A stretch of 64,000 bases of DNA from Chloroflexi bacterium OHK40 (GTDB lineage: Bacteria; Chloroflexota; Chloroflexia; Chloroflexales; Chloroflexaceae). The position numbers were made by a program, and so were the translations under genes. Every line of letters begins with the position of its first letter. Position 1 is the stretch's first letter. Shown here one piece after another: positions 10,002 through 19,117 of the stretch. Under the pieces are notes generated by a model. That model searched no databases. It was not told the origin of the DNA and saw nothing but the letters and a program-made list of their open reading frames with translations. The stretch covers positions 1-64,000 of the forward strand of contig SFCB01000160.1 in assembly GCA_004367505.1 (NCBI GenBank), read 5' to 3'.

Positions 10002-11267
10002 TTAGATCACCCCACGCTGCTGGAGCCGGGCGAGCTCGTCTGGGGTGAGCTCAAGCAGGCCGGTGTAGATCTCCTCGTTATGCTCGCCGAGGCGCGGGCC
10101 CAGCCAGCGAGTACGACCGGGCGTAGCCTCCAGCCGCGGCACGATCCCCGGGAAGCGCACGGCGACCGGTGCCTCGCCATCGATCGGCACGGCGTGAGTC
10201 TCCAGCATGCCCCGCGCCTGATACTGCGGGTCACGGGTGATGGCGGCGGCATCGTAGATCGGCCCTGCCGGCACACCAGCCGCCAGCATGGCCTCCATCA
10301 CTGCCTCCATCGAGCGCCCGCTGGTCCACGCGGCGATCGCCGCGTCGATCACCTCGTGGTGCTCCCAGCGTCCGGGGTTCTGCGCGAAGCGCGGATCGTC
10401 GGCCAGGTCGTCACGGCCGATCGCATGCATCAGGCGCCGGAAGATTCCGTCGCCGTTGCCGCCGATGATCACCCACTGGTCGTTGCCACAGGGGTAGATA
10501 TTGGTAGGCGCGATCCCGGGGAGCAGCGCGCCGCTCCGCTGCTTGATCACCCCGTAGGCATCGTAGTCCGGCACGAGCGACTCCATGACGGCGAAGATCG
10601 ACTCGTAGAGCGCGACGTCGACGACCTGCCCGAGGCCGGGGGCCGCCGGAGCGGCAGCGTCGCCAGAGCGGGCCCGCTCGTGGCGCACCCGGTCGCGGTG
10701 GAGCAGGGCGATCAGCGCGCCGATGGTGCCGTAGAGGCCGGCCAGCGAGTCACCCAGGCTCACACCGGTGCGCACCGGCGGTCGGTCGGGGTAGCCGATC
10801 ACGTAGCGCATGCCGCCAACCCCCTCGGCCACGCTGGCGAAGCCGGGCCGATCGCGGTAGGGCCCGGTCTGGCCATAGCCGGAGATCCGCACGATGATCA
10901 GGTCGGGGTTGAGCGCCTGGAGTTGCGCGGGGCCGAGTTGCCACTTCTCCAGGGTGCCCGGCCGAAAGTTCTCGATCACGACATCGACCCGCCTGAGCAG
11001 CTCGCGCGCCAGGGCCTGGCCCTCGGAGCGGCGTAGATCGAGGGTGATCGACTTCTTGTTGCGCGCGTGCAGGTACCAGAACATCGAGGTGTCGCCGCGC
11101 AGCGCGCGCCATTGGCGCAGCTCGTCGCCGGTGCGCGGGCGCTCAACTTTGATCACCTCGGCCCCGAACTCGGCGAAGAGTCGCCCGCAGTACGGCGCCG
11201 CGATCAGGTTCCCGAGCTCCAGCACGCGGTATCCGCGCAGCGGCGCGGTGGGATCTTCGCTGGGCAA
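10002..11267 (-). CDS. CaiB/BaiF family CoA transferase
   Basis: LRGYRVLELGNLIAAPYCGRLFAEFGAEVIKVERP; TTG start at 11267 preceded by AGGAGG; the longer ORF reads through the upstream repeats. Confidence 0.92.
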   Translation of the reverse strand: MPSEDPTAPLRGYRVLELGNLIAAPYCGRLFAEFGAEVIKVERPRTGDELRQWRALRGDTSMFWYLHARNKKSITLDLRRSEGQALARELLRRVDVVIENFRPGTLEKWQLGPAQLQALNPDLIIVRISGYGQTGPYRDRPGFASVAEGVGGMRYVIGYPDRPPVRTGVSLGDSLAGLYGTIGALIALLHRDRVRHERARSGDAAAPAAPGLGQVVDVALYESIFAVMESLVPDYDAYGVIKQRSGALLPGIAPTNIYPCGNDQWVIIGGNGDGIFRRLMHAIGRDDLADDPRFAQNPGRWEHHEVIDAAIAAWTSGRSMEAVMEAMLAAGVPAGPIYDAAAITRDPQYQARGMLETHAVPIDGEAPVAVRFPGIVPRLEATPGRTRWLGPRLGEHNEEIYTGLLELTPDELARLQQRGVI

Positions 11268-11360
11268 CTGTTGCCTCCTGCCGTGAAGAGGGCGCAAGAG
11301 CGTGTACCAACCGGCACCGGGCGCGATCCGGGCACCCGGCGGCCCGTGGTGGTGGGGCGA

Positions 11361-11605
11361 TCCGGAGAGACGCCCCGATGGGGCGATCCGGAGAGACGCC
11401 CCGGTGGGGCGATCCGGAGAGACGCCCCGGTGGGGCGTCTGTACGATGTGGAGTCGTGGCGATGCCGCTGAGACGCCCCGGTGGGGCGTGAGACGCCCCG
11501 GTGGGGCGTGAGACGCCCCGGTGGGGCGTGAGACGCCCCGGTGGGGCGTGAGACGCCCCGATGGGGCGTCTGTACGATGTGGCGATGCCGCTGAGACGCC
11601 GTGGG
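11361..11605. repeat. Tandem/clustered palindromic repeat array
   Basis: Eight intact copies of (G)AGACGCCCC-G(G/A)T-GGGGCG(T/A), at 11370, 11396, 11422, 11473, 11493, 11513, 11533 and 11553, plus a degenerate copy. Confidence 0.95.
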
Positions 11606-11622
11606 ATGCGGGTGGGTGGATA

Positions 11623-13131
11623 CTAGGCGTACCAATCGGGCATGTCTTCCTGGAGATCGACCCAGACCGATTTGAGCTGGGTGTAGTGTTCCATGACCTG
11701 GCGACCGTTTTCGCGGCCATAGCCCGATTGCTTGTAGCCGCCGAAAGGCATGAGGTGGTTGACGACCCGGTAGTTGTTGATCCAGATCGTGCCGGCGCGT
11801 ATCTGGGCTGCCACGCGGTGGGCCCGCTTGACATCGCGGGTCCAGACGGCGCCAGCCAGGCCGTACTGGGTGTCGTTCGCGATGCGGATCGCCTCGTCCT
11901 CGTCCTCAAAGGTGATCACGGTCGTGACGGGGCCGAAGATCTCTTCCTGGGCCACGCGCATGCGGTTGTCGACATTGTCGAGGATCGTGGGCGTGAAGAA
12001 GAAGCCATCGGCAAGGCTGCCCTGGGGCGACTGGCCGCCTGTGAGTACCGTGGCGCCCTCGTTGGCGCCGATCTCGACGTACTCCTTGATTTTGTTGAGC
12101 TGGCGCAGCGAGGTCTGTGCGCCCATCTGGGTACTCGTCTGCAGCGGGTCGCCGACGCGGATGGCGCGGGCCTTCTCCGCGAAACGGGCGAGGAATGCCT
12201 CTTTGATCGAGCGCTGCACCAGGGTGCGCGAGGCAGCCATGCAGGACTGGCCAGCGGCAGAGAAGATCCCGTAGGCCGAGCGCTTCACGGCTTCATCGAG
12301 GTTGGCGTCGGCGAAGATGATGTTGGGCGACTTGCCGCCGAGTTCGAAGGTAACCAGCTTGAGCGACTGCGAGGCTTTGGCCGCAATCGCCTTCCCGGTG
12401 ACGGTCGAGCCAGTGAAGGCGATCTTGTCCACCTCGGGGTGGCCTACCAGCGCATCGCCGGCACGGGCGCCGTAACCCGGTAGGATGTTCACTACCCCGG
12501 GCGGGATGTCAACTTCCTCCAGGATTCTGGCGAAGACCAGCGCGGAGACGGGGGTATCCTCAGCGGGCTTGAGCACGATCGTGTTGCCGCCGGCCAGGGC
12601 CGGGCAGAGCTTCCACGAGAGCATGAGCAGTGGCGAGTTCCAGGGGATGATTGCCCCGACCACCCCGATCGGCTCGCGGCGGGTATAGGTGAAAAATGGC
12701 CCGGCCTCGGGCATCGTCTCGCCGAGCACGTTCTGGCACATGCCGGCGAAGTACTCGAAGTAGCGCACAATATTGGCAAGCTCGGCCCGGGTCTCACGGA
12801 TGGGCTTGCCGTTATCGCGGGACTCGATCTGCGCCAGATCCTCCTGGTACTTCTCCAGGGCCGTGGCGATCCGCAACAGAACGCGGGCCCGGTCGGGGGC
12901 CAGCACCTTGCGCCATGGCCCCTCGAAGGCCTGGCGCGCGGCCCGCACCGCCCGATCGACATCCTCAGGGCCGGCCTCGGCCACGGTGGCCCAGACCTTT
13001 CCAACCGCCGGCTCGTAGGAGTTGAAGGTCGCGCCGTCGGCGGCGTCGTGCCAGCCGCCGCCGTAGTAGAGCTGCAGGTGCTCCGTATCGAGCGCGCCGA
13101 GCAGCCTGGTTCCCGCTGTGGAAGCCGTCAT
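11623..13131 (-). CDS. Aldehyde dehydrogenase (NAD-dependent)
   Basis: FTGSTVTGKAIAAKASQSLKLVTFELGGKSPNIIFADA; GQSCMAASRTLVQ. Confidence 0.95.
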   Translation of the reverse strand: MTASTAGTRLLGALDTEHLQLYYGGGWHDAADGATFNSYEPAVGKVWATVAEAGPEDVDRAVRAARQAFEGPWRKVLAPDRARVLLRIATALEKYQEDLAQIESRDNGKPIRETRAELANIVRYFEYFAGMCQNVLGETMPEAGPFFTYTRREPIGVVGAIIPWNSPLLMLSWKLCPALAGGNTIVLKPAEDTPVSALVFARILEEVDIPPGVVNILPGYGARAGDALVGHPEVDKIAFTGSTVTGKAIAAKASQSLKLVTFELGGKSPNIIFADANLDEAVKRSAYGIFSAAGQSCMAASRTLVQRSIKEAFLARFAEKARAIRVGDPLQTSTQMGAQTSLRQLNKIKEYVEIGANEGATVLTGGQSPQGSLADGFFFTPTILDNVDNRMRVAQEEIFGPVTTVITFEDEDEAIRIANDTQYGLAGAVWTRDVKRAHRVAAQIRAGTIWINNYRVVNHLMPFGGYKQSGYGRENGRQVMEHYTQLKSVWVDLQEDMPDWYA

Positions 13132-13269
13132 CGCAGTGCTCCTGACTGACTTGATCTGTATCGCCACCATCGCGCGCCGCTGGGAGCGCCGGGGTACGCG
13201 GCGTTGCCGGGCCGGCAACCCCTTACGCGCGCCGTGTGCGCGTGAGCACCCCGAGCGACCTGGGCCGCG

Positions 13270-14175
13270 CTACCCCGCAGCGCGCTTGCGCGGATCAGGC
13301 GGGAAGTTGCCGGACTCAGTCACCCGGGCGCCCCAGGCATTCAGCCGGGCGATCACCTCAGGCAAGTCGGGGCCGATCGCCTCCACCACGGCCTGCTCCA
13401 GAGCATCGGTGCGATCCTCGATCGCCTGGCGCGCGGCGCGACCGGCCTCGGTGAGGGTCGCACCATCGAGCAGACCATCGGCGCGCAGCCGGGTGAGGGC
13501 CTGCTCGGTGTGCTCGGCGCCCCAGGCGCGGGTGGCGCTGAAGGTACCGAGCGGCCAGCCTACCCAGAGCTCGGTGAGGATGTTCATCTCCACCGGGTTG
13601 AACCCGGCGGCGGTATAGGCAGCGATATGGCTGTCGCCACGGTGCTCGCGCAGCGCGTGGCAGGCCCGCCAGAGCTGAGCCAGGGGCGCCTGGGGCCAGG
13701 GCAGCGCCCGCACACCGGAGAAGAGCGGCCGTCCGGTACCATCGGCGGCCTCCACGCCCCGGCGGAGCGCCGCCACCACGGGGGCCACATCCACGGCGCC
13801 GAGGATGGCCTCCAGGCTCTCGACGGTCGCCTCCTCCTGGACCCGCAGGAGCGTGGCGCGATCGAGCTTGCTGCGGCCCTCCTCGTAGAGCCCGGCGATC
13901 AGGCCCGGCTCAAAGGCGGCGAACGCACTGGCCACAAGCGCCGCCACCGGCTCACCCATCGGCGCGGCCCGCCCCCAGACGTAGCCGCTCAGGAAGTTGA
14001 GACCATAGGCGGCGAGCCGCTCATTCACCAGCCGCGACCAGGCCGGGTGGATGCCGAAAGGCTCCACGGCGTCGCGCAACTGGCGCGCCGGACTGCTTGA
14101 GAGCATCGGCGCCGGGGTTGGGGTGCCCGCAGGCGCAGGCTGGAAGAACACCTCGTACGCGGTTGCGTAGTCCAT
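13270..14175 (-). CDS. SCO6745-like helical/HTH family protein
   Basis: GFNPVEMNILTELWVGWPLG...AW...EHTEQALTRLRADGLLDGATLTEAGRAARQAIEDRTD; start trimmed to MDYATAYE. Confidence 0.6.
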   Translation of the reverse strand: MDYATAYEVFFQPAPAGTPTPAPMLSSSPARQLRDAVEPFGIHPAWSRLVNERLAAYGLNFLSGYVWGRAAPMGEPVAALVASAFAAFEPGLIAGLYEEGRSKLDRATLLRVQEEATVESLEAILGAVDVAPVVAALRRGVEAADGTGRPLFSGVRALPWPQAPLAQLWRACHALREHRGDSHIAAYTAAGFNPVEMNILTELWVGWPLGTFSATRAWGAEHTEQALTRLRADGLLDGATLTEAGRAARQAIEDRTDALEQAVVEAIGPDLPEVIARLNAWGARVTESGNFPPDPRKRAAG

Positions 14176-14206
14176 TGCTAGAGTTCCTGGTTCTCGATAG
14201 CTTGCT

Positions 14207-14962
14207 CTAATGGAAGCGGAGCCCACCGTCCACATTGATCGTCTGACCAGTGATGAAATCGCTATCGCTGGAGGCCAGGAAGATCGCGGTGCCAACCAGG
14301 TCGGCGGGGGCCTGCACGCGCTTGATCGTCTGGTTCTGGGCGAAGGCCACCGCGCCCTCGCGCGTCACCGTCTCACGGGGGATCTCCGTCTGGGTAGAGC
14401 TGGGCGAGATCGCATTGACATTGACGCCGTAGTCACCGAGCTCGGTAGCGACCCCACGGGTGATCCCGATCACCGCGCCCTTGGAGGCGACGTAGTGCAG
14501 ATAGTTGGCGCGACCTAGATCGAAGACGACCGAGGCGATGTTGATGATCTTGCCGCGGCGCTGCGCGCGCATGGCGGGGGCGACTGCCTTACAGCAGAGC
14601 CAGACTCCCCGCACATTCACGGCCATCAGGTCGTCCCATTCCTGGACGGGGATCTCGTCGAAGGGCCGCATCTTGATGGTCGAGAAGATCGCCGCGTTGT
14701 TGAGCAGGATGTCGATCCGGCCCCAGCGATCGAGAGCGGCGTCGGCCATCGCCCGGGTGCTCGCCTCGGAAGCCACATCGGTGGGGAGGGCGAGGGCCTG
14801 GCCGCCAGCGGCCTCGATCTCGGCCGCCACGGCGGCTCCGCGCTCCGCATTGCGCTCGGCGATCACCACCCGGGCCCCCTCGCCGGCGAAGGCAAGCGCG
14901 AAGGCGCGCCCCAGGCCCTGCCCCCCACCGGTGATGATCGCAACCTGGTCCTGAAGCCTCAT
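14207..14962 (-). CDS. SDR family NAD(P)-dependent oxidoreductase
   Basis: VAIITGGGQGLGRAFALAFAGEGARVVIAERN; NNAA motif; YVASKGAVIGITRG (YxxxK). Confidence 0.95.
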   Translation of the reverse strand: MRLQDQVAIITGGGQGLGRAFALAFAGEGARVVIAERNAERGAAVAAEIEAAGGQALALPTDVASEASTRAMADAALDRWGRIDILLNNAAIFSTIKMRPFDEIPVQEWDDLMAVNVRGVWLCCKAVAPAMRAQRRGKIINIASVVFDLGRANYLHYVASKGAVIGITRGVATELGDYGVNVNAISPSSTQTEIPRETVTREGAVAFAQNQTIKRVQAPADLVGTAIFLASSDSDFITGQTINVDGGLRFH

Positions 14963-15447
14963 GCCGCCTCCTCGGCGAGCACGCCACGGGAGCGCATAAT
15001 CGCCTTGAACTGCCCGACATGGTGGGCCAGGTGGCCGGAGATGATGGGCATAAAGTCGGCTACCGTGAACGTCCCGAGCGTGGGGATCTCAACGGTCTTG
15101 CCGAGCACCTCGGCGCTCACGGTAGGGAAACTGCGCTCGATGGCCACGCGGGCGCTGGCGATCCGGGCGGCTGCTTCGGCGGTGGAGGGGGGCGGGGCAC
15201 CCAGGACATCGTGGCCGAGCTCCTCGCGGAACATGAACATATGCGGCTCGGGATGCAGCCGCAGGCGCTCCAGATCGGCGATCCAGAGCAGGCTGCACAT
15301 GTGAATGTGCGAAACGACCTGCGCACCCGTCCAGCCGCCATTCGGCTCCGCTCGATGCAGATCCGCATCTCCGATCTGGCCGAGGAGCTGCTCGAGCTCA
15401 CTCAGCGCCACCGTCGCCTGCTCGGTCACGTCAGCGAGGACTCCCAT
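14959..15447 (-). CDS. DinB-family protein
   Basis: Helical-bundle pattern with spaced His (GGWTGAQVVSHIHMCS...PIISGHLAHHVGQFKAIM). Confidence 0.75.
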   Translation of the reverse strand: MGVLADVTEQATVALSELEQLLGQIGDADLHRAEPNGGWTGAQVVSHIHMCSLLWIADLERLRLHPEPHMFMFREELGHDVLGAPPPSTAEAAARIASARVAIERSFPTVSAEVLGKTVEIPTLGTFTVADFMPIISGHLAHHVGQFKAIMRSRGVLAEEAA

Positions 15448-15503
15448 GTCCGTGCTCCCTCCATTCACTGGCGAGGATCAGTTGTCACAGTCCGGTGGAT
15501 ATT

Positions 15504-15519
15504 TGTATACAAGGATACA
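15504..15519. promoter_or_regulatory. Putative GntR/FadR-type operator
   Basis: TGTAT-ACAAGG-ATACA upstream of the DinB/SDR/ALDH gene set; same TGTAT-N6-ATACA layout as the site at 25882-25897. Confidence 0.45.
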
Positions 15520-15622
15520 TCGCGACAAGCGATATGTCAAGCCCCTACCCGCGAGAAGAGTGGCCTCTCCCGCCGGGTTCGTGGGGTGATCCCGCCTCTC
15601 CGAAGGCGTCTCCCTGAATGTC

Positions 15623-16879
15623 CTACCGGTACACGCCGCCGAGAGCTTCAATGGCGCGGATCGCCGCCCCGATGCCATCTTCAGCTCGCACACAGGCACC
15701 GACAGCAGCGGCGCGGCGGCGGATTGTTGGGTCTTCAGCACGGCGAATGGCGTCTGCAAGCATCTCCGGCGAGAGCTGTGCCGCAGGTAGCGGGGCCGGC
15801 CCGACTCCCAGCCGGTGCGCGCGCCGGGCCCAGAAGAACTGGTCGGCAATGAACGGCGTCACCACTGCCGGAACACCTGCCCGTAAGGCGGCACCAGTGG
15901 TACCAGCCCCACCGTGATGCACAACAACCGACGCGCGGGGATAGAGCCAGTCGTGAGGCGCCTCGCGCAGCACGATGAACTGCTCGCCATAGCCCGGGAG
16001 CGCCTCCAGATCTGCGTCGCCAACCCACCCGCTCAGCAGCACGCCGCGTCGGCCCGCGAGGTGGAGAGCAGAGACGCTGGTTTCAAGGAGCCGGCGGGCC
16101 TGGGCGCCGCCGATACTACCAGTGCCAATCACGACCGGCGGCGCACCACGCTCCAGGAACGTTGCGAGTGCGGCCGATGGGGTATAGCGCGCTCCCTCGT
16201 CGAGGAACCAGTAACCGGTCTGGATGATGCTCGCAGGCCAATCTGGAGGGCGCGGCACGATCAGCGGGCTATATGCCTGCAACACCGGAGTACGTCCACC
16301 GACATCCGGCCAGCGTAGCGGCGCGAGCGGATTGTGGCGGCCCCACTGTGACAGGTTGTAGCTCCACGTGGTGACGAGTCGAATGACAGAACTACTTAAT
16401 CGGTGAGTCAGCCGATTGTAGGCCGGGCCGAGCGGGAGCTCACGCGCGGAGATCTGGGGGAACACACCGGTTGGCGCGAAGAAGGGAAATACCTGGGCCG
16501 AGATGTCGCGGGCGCCTCGAAGCCGGGCTGCGGAGTGGCCACTGGCAGCAGTCAGAAATGAGTGGACCACCACATCGGCGCCGGCGGTGGCGCGATACAC
16601 GCCTTCGGTCACCCCTCCTACCACCTCAAGGGTGGCCCGGATCATCACGCTGAGGAGCCGGGGAACACTTGCCCCAGCTTCCTCAACCAATGTGCGCGTC
16701 ATCGCCTCGACATCGCCAGGCAGCGGGGTGAAGGCCAGGCCATAGGACGCGGCCTGGGCGGCGAAACGCTCGGGCGCCGCTAGGTGAACCGTATGTCCAG
16801 CACGCAGCAAGCCCACTCCGAGGGCGATGAAAGGCTGCGTATCGCCACGACTCCCATAGGTCACGAGTGTCACGTGCAT
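15623..16879 (-). CDS. UGT-type glycosyltransferase (GT1/GT28 fold)
   Basis: MHVTLVTYGSRGDTQPFIALGVGLLRAGHTVHLAAPERF; ASVVVHHGGAGTTGAALRAGVPAVVTPFIADQFFWA. Confidence 0.9.
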   Translation of the reverse strand: MHVTLVTYGSRGDTQPFIALGVGLLRAGHTVHLAAPERFAAQAASYGLAFTPLPGDVEAMTRTLVEEAGASVPRLLSVMIRATLEVVGGVTEGVYRATAGADVVVHSFLTAASGHSAARLRGARDISAQVFPFFAPTGVFPQISARELPLGPAYNRLTHRLSSSVIRLVTTWSYNLSQWGRHNPLAPLRWPDVGGRTPVLQAYSPLIVPRPPDWPASIIQTGYWFLDEGARYTPSAALATFLERGAPPVVIGTGSIGGAQARRLLETSVSALHLAGRRGVLLSGWVGDADLEALPGYGEQFIVLREAPHDWLYPRASVVVHHGGAGTTGAALRAGVPAVVTPFIADQFFWARRAHRLGVGPAPLPAAQLSPEMLADAIRRAEDPTIRRRAAAVGACVRAEDGIGAAIRAIEALGGVYR

Positions 16880-17001
16880 ATGTTGCAACGGCTCCATCTT
16901 CCAGCGAAGGCTTCCGCGTCCCCACTCTGAGCCAGCATAACGCGCAACGGTTCATCACCGGGCTCGACCAGCGCCACTTCGCCGCCACGCATCCGGTTTT
17001 C

Positions 17002-18339
17002 CTACTCGCTCTGGAGGGCATCGATCGGGCTGAGCCGGGCGGCGCGACGAGCCGGATAGATCCCGAAGAACAGGCCAACGGCGAACGAAAAGCCCAGCGC
17101 GACGAGCACGGCCACCGGCGACACTGGCGCGGCAAAAATGCCGCTCAGCGTCACTACGGCGGCTATCGCCAGCGCGATCAGCACCCCGCCCAGCCCACCG
17201 AGCAAGCTGAGCGCCAGGGCCTCGAGCAGAAACTGGCGCAGAATGTCGCCCGAGCGCGCACCTACCGCTTTGCGCAGCCCGATCTCGCGGGTGCGCTCGC
17301 TCACGCTTACCAGCATGATATTCATCACCCCGATGCCGCCAACAACCAGCGAGATCCCAGCGACCACGGCAAGAAAAACGGTCAGCACACTGGTCACGCT
17401 GTCGAGCGTCTCGAGCAGGTCGGCCTGGCTTGCAAAGCGGAAGTCGTCGGCGCTCCCATCGGCGGGCAGGCCGTGGCGCTCGCGCAGAAGCGCGGCCACC
17501 CGCGCCTGGACCAGAGGCAGTGCAGCCGGGTCGTCCACGGCGAGCGAGAGGGCACTGATCTGGTAGCTTGCGCCGCCAGGGCTGCGCCCTCCGAAGAGCC
17601 GCTGGTAGGCCACACTGAGCGGAACGAAGGCGCGGTCGTCCACCGAGCCAAAGGGGCTACCGCCCCTTGCGGCGAGCACACCGATCACCGTGAAGCCCTG
17701 GCCCTTGATCCGCACGCGCTCCCCCACCGCCGGGCCAGCGCCAAAGAGCTCGGCGGCGACGTTCGCCCCCAGCACAATCACCGGCGCACCCGTGCGTTCG
17801 TCCGCTGTGGTAAAGAAGACGCCAGCTACCAGGGCAAGCTCGTTGATGACGGCATAGTCCGGTGTTGTGCCCAGCACCTGTGCGTTATGGTCGGCGGCAG
17901 GCGCGACCAGCTGTACGACCCCGCCGTACTGTGGCGCGACGCCGCGCAGGGGCAAGCCCAGGGCAGCAACGGCATCGGCATCGGCGAGCGTCAGAGTTTG
18001 TGCCGAACCAACGCTGCCCGGGCCACGGACAGTGGGCGAGCCAGGCTGGATGGTGAGCAGGTTGGCACCGGCCGACTGAATCGAGCCAGTGATCGCGCTG
18101 CTCGCCCCCCCGCCGATCGCCAGCAAGGCTACGACCGAGGCCACACCGATAGTGATTCCGAGCATGGTCAGCGCGGCACGCATACGGTTAGCGCGTAGGC
18201 TATCAACGGCGAGCAGCAGCATCTCCCAGAGCGAGGCCCTTCCACCACCCTCTTCCAGGGGTGGCAAGATGAGGGTGCCCGCCGCCTCGTCGCTGGTGGG
18301 AAACGATTCGGCAAGGTGGTTGAGGTTGTTTGAGATCAT
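17002..18339 (-). CDS. MacB-type ABC transporter permease
   Basis: RMRAALTMLGITIGVASVVALLAIGGG; IGVMNIMLVSVSERTREIGLRKAVGARSGDILRQFLLEA. Confidence 0.9.
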   Translation of the reverse strand: MISNNLNHLAESFPTSDEAAGTLILPPLEEGGGRASLWEMLLLAVDSLRANRMRAALTMLGITIGVASVVALLAIGGGASSAITGSIQSAGANLLTIQPGSPTVRGPGSVGSAQTLTLADADAVAALGLPLRGVAPQYGGVVQLVAPAADHNAQVLGTTPDYAVINELALVAGVFFTTADERTGAPVIVLGANVAAELFGAGPAVGERVRIKGQGFTVIGVLAARGGSPFGSVDDRAFVPLSVAYQRLFGGRSPGGASYQISALSLAVDDPAALPLVQARVAALLRERHGLPADGSADDFRFASQADLLETLDSVTSVLTVFLAVVAGISLVVGGIGVMNIMLVSVSERTREIGLRKAVGARSGDILRQFLLEALALSLLGGLGGVLIALAIAAVVTLSGIFAAPVSPVAVLVALGFSFAVGLFFGIYPARRAARLSPIDALQSE

Positions 18340-18388
18340 AGGGGGTGGAGCTCCCACAACGGGGCCACAGAGCATAGGCAGGCCGCTG

Positions 18389-19117
18389 CTACCGATCGAG
18401 GCCCGCAGGGTCTGTGCCTGCACGTGCTGGCGGGGGGCCATCCCCGATGAGCACACCATCGCGCACCCGCAACACCCGCCCCGCGTACCGAGCCACCTCG
18501 GGGTCATGGGTCACCAGGATCACCGTAACGCCCTGGATGCGGTTCAGGCGTTGAAAGAGCGCCATAATCTCGGCGCCAGTCGCCGTATCGAGCGCCCCGG
18601 TCGGCTCGTCGGCCAGGATCACGCTGGGGCTACCCACCAGAGCGCGAGCGATTGCGATGCGCTGCTGCTGGCCGCCCGAGAGCTGATTGGGCCGATGATC
18701 CAACCGTTCGCCCATCCCCACGATCGTCAGCGCGATCCTAGCGCGCCACCGGCGCTGCGCCGACGGCACCCCACGGTAGATTAGCGGCATCTCAACGTTC
18801 TGCAGCGCGGTCTGGCGCGGCAGGAGCTGGTATCGCTGGAAGACGAAGCCCAGCGTGCGGGCGCGCAGCTCGGAGAGCGCCTCGTCGGAGAGCGCGCTTA
18901 CCTCCACACCGGCGAGCTGGTAGCTGCCGCCACTCGGCGCATCCAGGCAGCCAATCATGTTCATCAGGGTGCTCTTGCCGCTGCCACTCGGTCCCATGAT
19001 GGCGACGAACTCCCCCTGATCGATCGCAAAGGAGACCCCCCGCAGCGCCTGGACCGTCACCTCGCCCATGCGGTAGGTCCGAACAAGCTCACGCACAACG
19101 ATGAGCGGCTTCGCCAT
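18389..19117 (-). CDS. LolD/MacB-type ABC transporter ATP-binding protein
   Basis: Walker [10 protein letters not shown]; signature [15 protein letters not shown]; Walker [13 protein letters not shown]. Confidence 0.95.
   Translation of the reverse strand: MAKPLIVVRELVRTYRMGEVTVQALRGVSFAIDQGEFVAIMGPSGSGKSTLMNMIGCLDAPSGGSYQLAGVEVSALSDEALSELRARTLGFVFQRYQLLPRQTALQNVEMPLIYRGVPSAQRRWRARIALTIVGMGERLDHRPNQLSGGQQQRIAIARALVGSPSVILADEPTGALDTATGAEIMALFQRLNRIQGVTVILVTHDPEVARYAGRVLRVRDGVLIGDGPPPARAGTDPAGLDR

Noticed and set aside
11361-11605. Possible CRISPR array
   Set aside because: Units are 20-26-bp palindromes, tandem or nearly so, with no unique spacers of CRISPR length.
10002-11909. 635-aa ORF as one CaiB protein
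   Set aside because: The N-terminal part is translated repeat DNA (RPTGASHAPPGRLTPHRG...). The TTG at 11267 with AGGAGG gives a normal CaiB start.
16867-18198. 443-aa forward ORF
   Set aside because: Antisense to the MacB-like permease.
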